Source: Siphonodentalium dalli (Eukaryota; Mollusca; Scaphopoda; Gadilida; Siphonodentaliidae). From it: DNA of 64,000 nt. This document shows, piece after piece, positions 23,843-34,903 of the stretch; position 1 is the first letter of the stretch; the number at the start of each line of letters is the position of its first letter. Below the pieces are notes generated by a model. It had not been told where the DNA came from. It was given only the letters and a program-made list of their open reading frames with translations, and did not search any database. The stretch lies in NCBI GenBank assembly GCA_032622095.1, contig CP136065.1:40801503-40865502 (forward strand), read 5' to 3'. Made by a program: the position numbers and the translations under genes.

Positions 23843-24217
23843 TTAAAGACATATTATACACTTGTTCTGGTGTATGAAACTGATCAGTTAGTATCCATGC
23901 GCTATGCCAACTGGAGGAAGGTATCATTCTACTAACATTGCCAAAAATCTGAAGCAAATCGACCATACCACTCCACAGAAAACATCGTCTGAATTACGCT
24001 CAATTGTAAATATTTACTACTCGATTCGGGACGCATCTATCGGCGACAAACTAACGAAAACGATTTCGCAATCGAGAGTCACTTTATTTAATTAATTTGT
24101 AAGAATGACGGCATGTTTTGTAAAGTTGGATATACTATTTGTAAAAATAACTACTTTGAGTAAGATTACTCTCCATTTATATTTGATCACCATATCGGAG
24201 TGTTTCACATCACTTTA
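23843..24217 (-). repeat. Unnamed ~370-bp dispersed family, copy 2
   Basis: Inverted homologue of 17,850-18,220. Shared blocks on the plus strand are TTAAAGACATAT, GCCAACTGGAGG, CGATTCGGGACGCATCTATC, GGCGACAAACTAACG and GTGTTTCACATCACTTTAA. It lies between two MITE copies. Confidence 0.8.
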
Positions 24218-24327
24218 AGGGAGTGGGGGAATCTTGTATGTGCATTTGCATGCCATACTAGGACGGTTGATTGGTGAATACAATAGTGACAAATACAATG
24301 TTGCTCTGCGGTAAGCTGACGGCCACC

Positions 24328-24650
24328 TTAACCCTTTACCCAACAGAAGGGCCCTGTGCCAATGCATTCTCTTATATATGCGAGTCGACCATAGGTCGCC
24401 TCGCACATACAAGAGAATGCATTGGCATAAAGCCAATGCATTCTCTTATAACTGTAACTATCACAATGTGGTCAATGAGCCGGTTCCAATGATATCCATA
24501 TTTGTATGGTTCTATTGAGACAGACCGAAGATATTTTAGGCTGTTGAAGCTTTATTTGGCCGGTTTGTTGGGTAAAGGGTTAATAAAAGTTCACAAGCTG
24601 TTGAAGCTTTATTTGGCCGGTTTTGGCCGTTTTGTTGGGTAAAGGGTTAA
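24328..24650 (+). mobile_element. TTAA-type palindrome MITE, copy 4 (rearranged, double right end)
   Basis: The left end TTAACCCTTTACCCAACA is intact. One full 67-nt palindrome is present at 24,359-24,425. The second is cut after GCCAATGCATTCTCTTATA, where the sequence jumps to the unpaired arm. The right end occurs twice: TGTTGGGTAAAGGGTTAA ends at 24,583 and again at 24,650. Between them is TTAATAAAAGTTCACAAGC, the same sequence that follows copy 2 at 17,754, then a repeated TGTTGAAGCTTTATTTGGCC. Confidence 0.85.
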
Positions 24651-24718
24651 AAGTGTCCAGGTCAATATATAGTCGTACATGCATCAATGGAAGGGAATAT
24701 ACCCTGCGATAGCATGTT

Positions 24719-25657
24719 CACCCCCGTGTACGTGGTATCGCCAATACCGAGGGTATCGCCAAAACCGAGAATATGGGAAAGTCATTTTCACGTATATGAT
24801 ATGGGGATATGTTTGTTTCTCATCGTAATACAGACATCGAGCATCGTATATGTATGTCCACACGAAGCAGGAGTATTTATCCACTAGTTGTCATTTAGTT
24901 TTCCCAGATCAGACCATTAATTTATTTTTGGCGATTTTTTTCAATGGTGTTTTTGCTTTTGCTCACTCAAATTTTCTAGAACATCCATTCACTAGTATAG
25001 TCCCTGGACTCCCACGCGTCCAAAACAAATGCCGGTATATAGTTGAATCTGTCAATGAAGCATACGATTTGACAGAATTTAAAAAATCCCTGTCGTTCTC
25101 AATATCCGCGCGATATGAAGGGACCACTGTCGGTCCATAACGATGCGAACGGCACAGATGAAGATGCGCCAAACGCCGAGTTTCTGTGCAGTAAATATGC
25201 GTATTACTTAAGGAGTTCTGATGAGTTTTCGAGTGTTTTTATGTGTATCTGAGACTGATAAATTGGACTGCGAATGTCATCTGAAATATGAATCCATAAC
25301 ATATTCGAAATATTGTGTGCATATATATTATGAATGTGTTTCAATTGAAATTAATTGAACATTCATCTCAGCATTCAGATTTGCGATCTCAAGAACGTGA
25401 GTGAATGATAACGAGATACCTTGATCACAAGCACGTGAATGCTGCCGTTTCGCATGCATGCAGCTAATCGGTTATTCGTTTAGTATTAACATGCTTGGAG
25501 TTTGTATATAGACCACACATGCCAGACGACACGTTACGGCGTATCAACGATTTGTCATAATCATGTTTATTTTACAGACTTTAAATTATGACTCGTTCCC
25601 ACTCGAGTAGACCGTTACGCGACAATTAAACCGAATCATCTTATTGAATATACATAT
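24719..25657 (+). repeat. Left arm of a long inverted repeat (foldback)
   Basis: About 939 bp whose reverse complement forms 26,287-26,602 plus 29,594-30,218, with roughly 90-95 percent identity by eye. It starts near TCACCCCCGTGTACGTGG and ends near CCGAATCATCTTATTGAATA. Positions 24,943-25,137 are open (FAHSNFLEHPFTSIVPGLP and ESVNEAYDLTEFKKSLSF), and the same peptide is open in the right arm. The undisturbed junction at 25,334/25,335 preserves the target site into which a Helitron inserted in the other arm. Confidence 0.92.
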
Positions 25658-26286
25658 ATATATCGTATTGCTCCAAATTATGCAATTCTGGCTTTTTTGA
25701 GAGTCATCAGATAAAATTGTAACGATTCTATGTTAACACACTAAACATCCGAAAATATATGTACACACACACACAACAAAGTTACTGCTATTTATAACAA
25801 ACACTTCACTGTGGAACATGTGTATACTGCCATGATTGTTATGTGCACATGTAAATTGCACTATAGTTTATAACTTTTCTAATTTAGCCCTAGGACCACA
25901 TATTTAGTGGGCATAATATTTACACAAGACTTCATTATGTTATCGTATAGGTTGCATATACTGTAATTGATATGTATGTTTAACCGAAATGAATTTTATC
26001 TCCGTCCTGAGTTTGGTTTATGGTTCTAACCAAAATTGTTATGGATGTTCAGCGTCAAGTCGCATCTGACTTTCCATAACGCTTCGTCGATGGGCACAAT
26101 TTCCAATGGCGCATCTGATTCAGACATGGTATTTCATAATACTAAATTCGAGATGCCACAAAATATCCGCGCAACACACAAGGGACCGGACGAATTGACT
26201 GATTACGGGATCAATTATAATTTTATTATGATTTTAGGCGGACTGGCTGTTTTTGCTTTGTTCACAGACAGAGATAATTGTTGTGA
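25658..26286. other. Spacer between the two inverted-repeat arms
   Basis: This 629-bp spacer is unique within the window. It contains an open stretch at 26,036-26,302 with a hydrophobic run (NFIMILGGLAVFALF). I cannot relate it to any family and it extends into the right arm, so coding is doubtful. Confidence 0.6.
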
Positions 26287-26602
26287 TATGCATATTCGAT
26301 AAGATGATTCGGTTTCATTGTCGCGGAACGGTCTACTCGTGTGGGAACGAGTCATAAAGTCTGTAAAATAAACATGATTATAACAAATCGTTGATACGCC
26401 GTAGCGTGTCGTCCGGCATGTGTGGTCTATATACAAACTCCAAGCATGTTAATACTAAACGAATATCCGATTAGGTGCATGCATGCAAACGGCAGCATTC
26501 ACGTGCGTGTGATCAAGGCATCGCGCTATCATTCATTCACGTTCTTGAGATCGCAAATCTGAATGCTGAGATGGATGTTCAATTAATTTCAATTGAAACA
26601 CA
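26287..26602 (-). repeat. Right arm of the foldback, inner part
   Basis: Reverse complement of 25,335-25,657. It ends at GAAACACA (26,595-26,602), where homology to the left arm stops abruptly because a Helitron-like element begins. Confidence 0.92.
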
Positions 26603-29593
26603 TCTATATCTATATTTGCGAATGTCTGTCTGTCTGTCTGTGTTCTATAGAAATTCACAGGGGACCATCTAGATGATACCAAAGGGGTCTACTAGGGGTA
26701 ACTTTTTACGAGAAAGATAATGGTCGGGGTTAGAATTTTCTAAAGTGACGTCGTTGTTGTCAGGGGCAGAAAAGGGGGAGGGGCAGAAGTTTTTTTTGTC
26801 GCCGATTGCCACGAAACTTACATATAATCATGTCCATGATATGAAGAATCTAACGGTGTGGTTTAAATGTGTCAAAAGTGGCGTCGTTCGAGTCAGGCAT
26901 GCACGGAAGGGGAGAGGTGCACCAAAATTGATAAAACTAATTTTTGCGCCGATTTCCACCAAATTGATACAAGGAATCTAATTGTGCGATTTAACAACGC
27001 CAAAAAGTTGTCGTATGATATATTGGGGGGGGGGGGGGTGGGGTGGACACTAATTTGATAATAATTGGTTTAGTCGCCACCACACTTATACAAAATCATC
27101 CCCATGGTATGAGTAGTCGAATGGTGTGGCTTAAATCTGTCAAACGTGACCTCATTCGAGTCAGGGATGCATTGAAAGGGAGAGGGGCACAACAATTGAT
27201 GCACAATTTTTTTTAGCTCCAATTTCCACCAAATTGATACATGTTCTTATCCATGATACGAGGAATGTAATCGTGTGATTTAAAGACGCCATAGTGGTGC
27301 TGTTTTGGTGAGAGATGGGGAGGGGAGGGGTGTGCACCAAATTTGATAAAAAAATTGTTTCGTCGCCGATTAGCACCAAACTTATAAATAATCATCTCCA
27401 TGATATCAGGAGTGTAATTGTGTGGTTTGAGGATGTCACAAGTGGGGCCATTCGAGTTAGTGGTGTATAGAGGTGAGAGGAACACACAAAATGATATCAA
27501 TATGTTTAGCGCCGATTTCCACCAGATTGATACATATTCTTCTCAGTGATACGAGGAATCTTATCGTGTGGTTTAGATACACCAAACTAGTGCCCTATGG
27601 GTGAGAGATTTGGGGACCTTAAATTTGTATACTCGCCAATTTTCACCAATTTTTCATATATATATGCATCTCTAATCTCTAATGAGTCTTAGTGTGTGCA
27701 GCTTGAGTCCGACATAGGGACGGGAATGTCACCAAAACTGATACAAAATATTTTTAGTACCAATTACCATCAAATTCAGACACGTTATTCTCAAATGATA
27801 CGAGAAATCAAATCGTGCTGTCTGTCTTTCTGTCTGTCTGTGTGCTTTCTATATATAACTTCACGCGGTACAATCGAGATGACACCAAGGCGTTCTAAGA
27901 GGGGTAACTTTTACAAGGAAGGTAATGGTGCGGATTTAAATTTTCTAAAGTGACGCTGTTGGTGTCAGGGAAAGAAAGGGGAGAGGTCGGCAAAATAAAA
28001 AAAATATGGTGAAATAGTTTTGTCGCCGATTTCAACCAAACGCATACATAATCACCTCCGCGATATAGCGTTGTTCGAGTCAGCGTTGCAGGGGTGGGGC
28101 ACCAACAATTGATTTAATAAACTATGTTTAGCCCAGATTTCCACCATTATTATTCTTCTTTATGATACGAGGAATATCATCGTGTGATATAAAGACGCCA
28201 AGTTGCTGTCGTTTGGGTGAGAGATGTGGGGTCACAACTATTCTCAGAATTTGTTTAGTTGCTGATTACCACCAAACCTATATATAATCATCTCCAGTAT
28301 ATCATGCATCCATGCGTCTAATGGGCGTGGTTTAAATATGTCAAAAGTGGCAAAAGCTGATTCAAATATATTTGGCACTAATTTCCACCAAATTCATACA
28401 CGTTTTTCTCTAATGATATACGATGAATTAAATCACATTTGGTGTCGTTTGGGTCACGGATGGCGAGAGGATATGCACTATCATTGATAATATTGATATT
28501 CGCCGATGTCCACCTAAAAGTTAGATATAGTCACCCAGGCCATCTCCATATCATTTTAAGAAGTTTTGGACGTTCACATTTCTCGACAAATGGTGACCCA
28601 CTTAAGTCACTTGAACAATTATATCTTCTCAACTGTCATATTTATATGGGGATGGCAACCAGGCATTCATACAATGAACTAGCAAAAAGAGATACATAGA
28701 AGAAGCATTAAACGTATATTTATCATTCTATTTAAGAGATACATATATTCATGCAAACGGAGAGACCTCGAACCGTCAGAGGATTGCCTATATATTATAA
28801 CACAATTGAGTCTGTTCCATTCAATACAGTTTCCACAAAAAAGTTACAATTTGTCGAGAGATATGGAAGGCCTGTTCAAAAATAGTGGTCACAGTGTGCA
28901 GTCAAATATAGTTTCTTCTGATATAAAAGAAAACGCAGTCAGTAGCACATGACTTTCAGGATCCTCCAATACTGACATATGACAAGGGTTTTAGAACAGA
29001 CTCATGGACTGACATAAACAACTCAAAATTTCGCTCTGTGCCTGACACATGTAGCTGAAATACATGCGCATCAACATTTCTTTTAAACTGAGAATATTTA
29101 GCCAATATATAGCACAATGAACAGAGGTGCACCTGGAAATTTCTTTGAAACATCTGTATCTTCATGGAGATATGATAGCCAGGAGGTGTCATCAAGCTCT
29201 TAGTCCAACCCACTAGATTGATTGATATATCTCAATATATAAAACCCAATTGTCGTCTTTTATTTTTGCGAACTAATGTGTTTATGATGTTCATGCATCA
29301 TTTTATAACGTCTGAATTATACGCAGTTGTAAATAACTAAATACTTCATTATTGGTGGATCGGATTAATCGCGATAAACAAAATGAAAATTGACAAGGTC
29401 ATTACTTACTATAAGCCACTACGTATGTTCCATGACTGGGCTAATCATGTGTTGGGATGCTATTTAAATATACAATTTATGAGAATACGTGTAACACTTT
29501 GAGCAAGAGTATTCTCTATTCCCAACAAATATACACAGCATGCAGAGTGTTTCACATCGCATTAACCTGGGCAACGCCGGGTAACCCTGCTAG
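26603..29593 (+). mobile_element. Helitron-like non-autonomous element (2,991 bp) with core repeats
   Basis: The element starts TCTATATCTATA and ends in a hairpin (ACCTGG...CCGGGT, 29,565-29,582) followed by AACCCTG and CTAG. It sits exactly between A (26,602) and T (29,594) with no target duplication, the Helitron signature. Joining the flanks restores GAAACACA|TTCATAATA, the sequence found intact in the opposite arm at 25,334/25,335. The 5' part has a (TCTG)n microsatellite (26,624-26,642) and then many ~150-160-bp core units with GCCGATTTCCACCAAATTGA, ATGATACGAGGAAT and GAGAGATG blocks. A second microsatellite and start-like block at 27,820-27,910 indicate an internal duplication. The 3' third (28,500-29,490) is non-repetitive and contains open stretches. 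No Rep/helicase is present, so it would depend on an autonomous partner. Confidence 0.88.
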
Positions 29594-30218
29594 TTCATAA
29601 TATATATGCACACACTATTTCGAATATGTTATGGATTCATATTTCAGATGACATTCGCAGTCCAATTTACCAGTCTCAGATTCACATAAAAACACTCGAA
29701 AACTCATCAGAACTCCTTAAGTAATACGCATATTTACTGCACAGAAACTCGGCGTTTGGCGCATCTTCATCTGTGCCGTTCGCATCTTTCTGGACCGACA
29801 GTGGTCCCTTCATATCGCGCGGATATTGAGAACGACAGGGATTTTTTAAATTCTGTCAAATCGTATGCTTCATTGACAGATTCAACTATATACCGGCATT
29901 TGTTTTGTAAGCGTGGGAGTCCAGGAACTATACGGTCTATACCAGTGAATGGATGTTCTCGAAAATTTGAGTGAGCAAAAGTAAAAACACCATTGACAAA
30001 ATTCGCCAAAAAAAATTAATGGTCTGATCTGGGAAAACTAAATGACAACTAGTGGATAAATACTCCTGCTTCGTGTGGACATACACATACGATGATCGAT
30101 GTCTGTATTACGATGAGAAACAAACATATCCCCATATCATATACGTGAAAATGACTTTCCCATATTCTCGGTTTTGGCGATACCCTCGGTCTTGGCGATA
30201 CCACGTACACGGGGGTGA
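29594..30218 (-). repeat. Right arm of the foldback, outer part
   Basis: Reverse complement of 24,719-25,334. It contains on the minus strand the same open peptide as the left arm (FAHSNFREHPFTGI, then ESVNEAYDLTEFKKSLSF), with an extra two codons near the middle and a shifted end that reads on through CERHR. Homology ends near CCACGTACACGGGGGTGA. Confidence 0.92.
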
Positions 30219-30589
30219 TGTTGTTGCTGATTGTAACTGCGATATATCAGATTATTTGTCAGGTATCCTGAGATTTGTGTGACAAACTAATTGCGTGTGT
30301 GTGTGCAAATAGACAGTTACGCACACAATTGCTTTATACAATGGCATATGCGATAGCGTGCAAAAGATTAACAACTTACGCAAGTATTTGATGAGCCCGT
30401 CACTTTTTTCTCATAAACACTTATCAGCGAATAGTTTTATTAGTCGAATCTCCTCGTTAATTTTATCAGCAGAGATGTGGTATTAATTAGATTCAGATAT
30501 GCCCCTCGGATATCCCGTTAATATATCATAGTCGATTTGTCGGCAGCAACCTAACATCGGATGACCCGATATCGCACAAGCACGGCAGA
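30219..30589. other. No recognised feature
   Basis: Short AT-rich stretch between the foldback and the next tandem duplication. Confidence 0.4.
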
Positions 30590-31640
30590 TACGCATATCA
30601 TACAGACAGGTCTACAATACGCAGATCGAAAAATGGCTATTATTTGTTCGTCGACTGACAGTGTCGGTCTGTATAGATAACGCTTCTGCTTATCGGGAAA
30701 AATTAATATGGGGTCCATATGTGGTTCTAAGCGCGATCCTAACCAAATCTAATTCCAGGCATTACATCTCATGTTTGACGTACTAAGCTACGTAATAACC
30801 ATATATAGTTTTTTTTATCAAATGAACATTGATTGGGACAACTGATACGTGCCTATATTACTTCGACATTTTGATTTTACCAGCTGTGACCGCGGTGTGT
30901 GTCAAATACTGTCAATAGTTCCATGTATAAAATGCTGGCCACCAAAAATATAGAAAACACTTATTTTCCACAGACATTTTCAAAACATGCTAGTTAAAAC
31001 ACAGTCTTATTGCTAGTAAAATGCCAACTATTTGAGATGCAGTGTATATGCATGCAACTGATTCCATTCACTGGCGACAAGGGTGGTCATCCGTTCTGCA
31101 TGCCCAACAGCGGATCATAAGGACAATTCGAACCGGATAGTTCTACGATTATATGCTGATCGCAAAATTACTATTGCTTGTTAGATGAATGACAGTGTCC
31201 TGTAGATAACGTTTCTGCTGATCGGTATAATTAATATAATGCCTATATACGGTCCCAAGCGCAATCCAAACCAGATATAACTCCTTCATGACATCTCCGT
31301 CGTAATCACTATGCGTTCGATGTTTAGTGACCTTGTCAAAACGCAATAACAGAGGCCGCTTTAATCTCCCTTGAGAATATCAATCTGACAGTTCTGACGT
31401 ATACTAAGGCACGTAATGATCATAATAATAGATGTTTCTCAAATGAACATTGGGTCGGGCAACTGACATATTGCCTATGTGACTTCGGCCTTCTGATTTT
31501 ACCATCTGTGATCGGGGTGTCGTCAATAGTTCCACACATATTAAATAATGGCCACCAAAACAGACAAAAATCCTGCTGTTGCAACAATTTTTACACATGC
31601 AAAGTTTTAAAACATACTAGTCAAAACAATAGCACACACT
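30590..31640 (+). repeat. Diverged tandem duplication, unit about 0.45-0.55 kb
   Basis: The segments 30,600-31,020 and 31,150-31,640 share, in order, GACAGTGTC, AGATAACG(C/T)TTCTGCT, AATTAATAT, AAGCGC(G/A)ATCC, CAAATGAACATTG, GATTTTACCA, GTCAATAGTTCCA and GGCCACCAAAA. The second copy carries about 80 bp extra around 31,300-31,390. Identity is around 70-75 percent by eye. No coding signal. Confidence 0.75.
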
Positions 31641-32693
31641 CTATATGTGGTCAAATTACAAATTAGAGATATATTATATGGATGCACAAGTACTGATTAG
31701 ATCATTGGTGGTGTATCAGGCAACATTGATGGTTTAATGAAAGTGGATGACACAACAATATGTTAAGCGAGTAAGGGTATATTCAAATGGGAACGGCCGA
31801 GCAAATGTGTCAAAAAATGAAAGTATGACAACGTGTTAACGTGTATCGTACCATTTCACAGCGTTAATATAGCAAACAAACTTAATCCGAATAATACTAA
31901 ACGGATACCCGGATTGCTAAACGAATGTCATTCGGTGCGTGTGTGATCAAATGCAATCAATCTGGTTATTCGCTTAGATGGATTGTCAGAACTGATAGTG
32001 ATATTGGTGATTATTCGTCATATATTAATACATATACAACTTCCTCTACACTGTGCCTACATACAGCATTCCTTTCTCGTCCCCTATTTGCAACACACGC
32101 TGCACTTGTCCAAATTTCTAAATTAACCTTTAATGCTATTCGACCTCCGCATGCGTTCAACATACTTTTATGAATTGATAAGACCCAACATTAGATTACG
32201 GTCCTTTAAATTCCACAAAATAGTGATTTATATCGCCGATATCCTACTTTGTTATGCTACTTTTCATTTGGTTGACTTATTAATCAATGCAGAGCTTGTG
32301 TGTTAGTGGTTTTCGGGCAACTCGTGGTATTTCCAGCGATCCTTTGATACTAGAGAGATTCAGCTTCTTAAAGATACGGGAGGCGTTGGCGGTGGGTGTG
32401 CTATTAAAATATTCACCTCCGTCAAAAACCGCCACAAGCAGAAATAATAGTAAGATATAGACAGACTTTATTCTTACACTAATCAGAACTAGTCATAAAC
32501 AGTATGTTATTGTCAAATGTTTTTCCTTTGTTGAGTAAACAAAAGCAAAAAACGTTAAGTTTCCTGGCTTTTGTTTAGATCCGGATATGGTGAACATAAA
32601 GAGCGTTATTTGTTACTGTTTTCCTGATATGGAAATAATAAAGAGCGTGTGTATCATTTGTGTGTGATCAACCAATAGAATTGCGCTGTGTTA
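31641..32693. other. No recognised gene
   Basis: Only short open frames are seen. Near 32,535-32,580 a weak inverted pair (GTAAACAAAAGC / GCTTTTGTTTA) resembles the hairpin of the neighbouring dispersed repeat. Confidence 0.35.
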
Positions 32694-32905
32694 TGTAAAC
32701 AGAAGCAAAACTTCTGCAACACGAGCAGGCTCTTGTTTACGTGCACCATCGTACGTCTTGACGACAATATACTATTTACACGCTGATTATGTTTGGCATA
32801 TGAACAAAACTATATATTTTTTAATATTCCTTCTGTTGATGGCGATTTGAACAAATGTGCATATTTCTGCAAGGAACGCCGCCCGTGCCTTTAACGGCAT
32901 GGGTC
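32694..32905 (+). repeat. Dispersed repeat, copy 2 (partner at window start)
   Basis: Matches positions 1-92 on both sides of an extra segment of about 110 bp (roughly 32,763-32,874). The short word ACG is present at both borders of the extra segment. Confidence 0.75.
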
Positions 32906-34810
32906 ACGTGATTCTACACGCGTGTTGCCTACAAGCGACTGACGTGCGAGTACGACTTTCCCTACTTGTAAACACGGGATATAATTCTATTTTTTGAAAT
33001 ATTGTGTTCTAATTCTATGATTCTGTATAGATGGGTTATTGATCAAAATCTCATTTAATAGTTCGACGTGAGCATGGCTCAGAAAATTGGTTGAATATGT
33101 AGGTAAATATTTTAGTCTTGGAATCCATTTAGTTTACGCTAAATTTTGACTATAAACAATTGAACTATGTCAGCGTCTGAAATTTCGAAATAATCTTTTA
33201 TCAGGTATGACATTGAACAATAGGACCTGCATGGGGTGGTGTGAGGTGAAAGACACCAAAGCAACACCCAGCCGGTACCACGTCCGCTTTAAACAACAAA
33301 CAGGTATATACAACGACTAATTGTTCGATGGAATTTATGTTACATTTATTATCACAAATTATTATAAAAACTCAACTTATATGTTATATAAATAGCCTGA
33401 ATTTTTCAACAGTGATTCTGTTTCGAGACTTGACAATTTTGCTTAGAATTGGGGAGTGTGGTGATCTTATTGACAAACAGCTTGTAAGTTAACTGCTAGG
33501 TAACATCACTAAAATAAGATAATACTCATATCGAATCATATATAGCGTGGAAAATCACGTTTTGGATTAAAAGTCGCACATGCAACTACAATCGACATTT
33601 GTGGATTGAGTCATATAGAGCCGTTTTATGACAATAATCTAACAATTATATGTGTTTCAACGTCTACATGTATTACACATTTACAAATAACAATACCCAT
33701 GCCTAGCCTGACCAACATGATACACAGCAATAACGTAATACGTAGTTACCAGTGATACACGCTCACAATCCAGGAATATCTCTATTATTGACAAACATTA
33801 TTTGCATAAACGACATATTCTCACGAAAGTAGGTTCATATTGCACTTAATTGATTCTGTAATAAGCCCATAGTTGACGTATACCTGTTATTCCGTGGACT
33901 TATACCCGTTATTACGTTGTATGCGCGGGCCACAGTGAAAACACATTATAAAGAACGTAGGTCGTGTCGATGAGAAAGGTATGTGTAGATTAAATAATGC
34001 CAATATGGGCGTATTTCGTATGGAAATAGTCCATCGCATTCGGACTGTTTTAACGTTAAATAATGCAAATATGAGCGTATTTATATTATATATAGATATA
34101 TTTTATATTTGTTTTATTAGTGTTTTATATTTTATATTATATTATTATATGGTTCATTAATATACGCCCGTTGTGTGCTTATTGTCATCAGAACAGGCTG
34201 GCGTAAGACCTATAAGTGCGCGCTACCACCGTAACGCTGTGTGGAAATCGGAAAAAAATATCATTTGTTTGAGTGCTCAATATGGATTATGTCTTGTCTT
34301 AAAGAAAATGAATTGCGGGTTTTCTATTAGAGCGTCATCCACTGCAAGGTGTGTGTTGGTGTTGCTGCGTGAATGTTGGTTAATTGTTCCCTGGTGGGTT
34401 TATTTGACACAGTGAATTGTTTTCGAAGGCCACGTATACTAACACCTGATCAATCATCCGTGAATTGTTAGAGTTACAGCATAGCTTAATGCATTTTTCG
34501 AATCCAATGAGAGTCTTATGCAAATTGATGTTTAAATGAGGTACAAATCCAATTGATTCTTGTCGTGTTGCCGCTTATTGGAGTAATTATTTTTGAAAAT
34601 TGAAATCCTCAAACTGCTGATTTCCGGAAGTTGTGACTATTTGATGACGACGGTGTATATAATCATGCCGAATCGATCGTAAATATACGTAAATGACGAT
34701 GGGGTAATGGGGCTATTTTGGACTCGTTACTCGATTCCGATGAGAAAGATATCTGGTTCTCGTTTTATGAATTCAATAAATTCAAGGATATATATTATTT
34801 CCAAAGAATT
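32906..34810. other. No recognised feature
   Basis: AT-rich sequence. A TTATAT-rich low-complexity patch lies at 34,080-34,150. No element or gene can be supported. Confidence 0.35.
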
Positions 34811-34903
34811 CTAATGTCGATACGTACACCCCATTGAGTCTTACGTGCATACTAGAATGTCGATACGTACACCCCATCGAGTCTTACGTGCATACCAGAA
34901 TGT
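34811..34903 (+). repeat. 43-bp tandem duplication
   Basis: AATGTCGATACGTACACCCC and GAGTCTTACGTGCATAC repeat at an offset of exactly 43 bp, with a partial third AATGTC. Confidence 0.92.

Noticed and set aside
26745-27500. Overlapping plus and minus frames across the Helitron core as genes
   Set aside because: They run through ~155-bp tandem core units and are not kept between units or between the two element copies.
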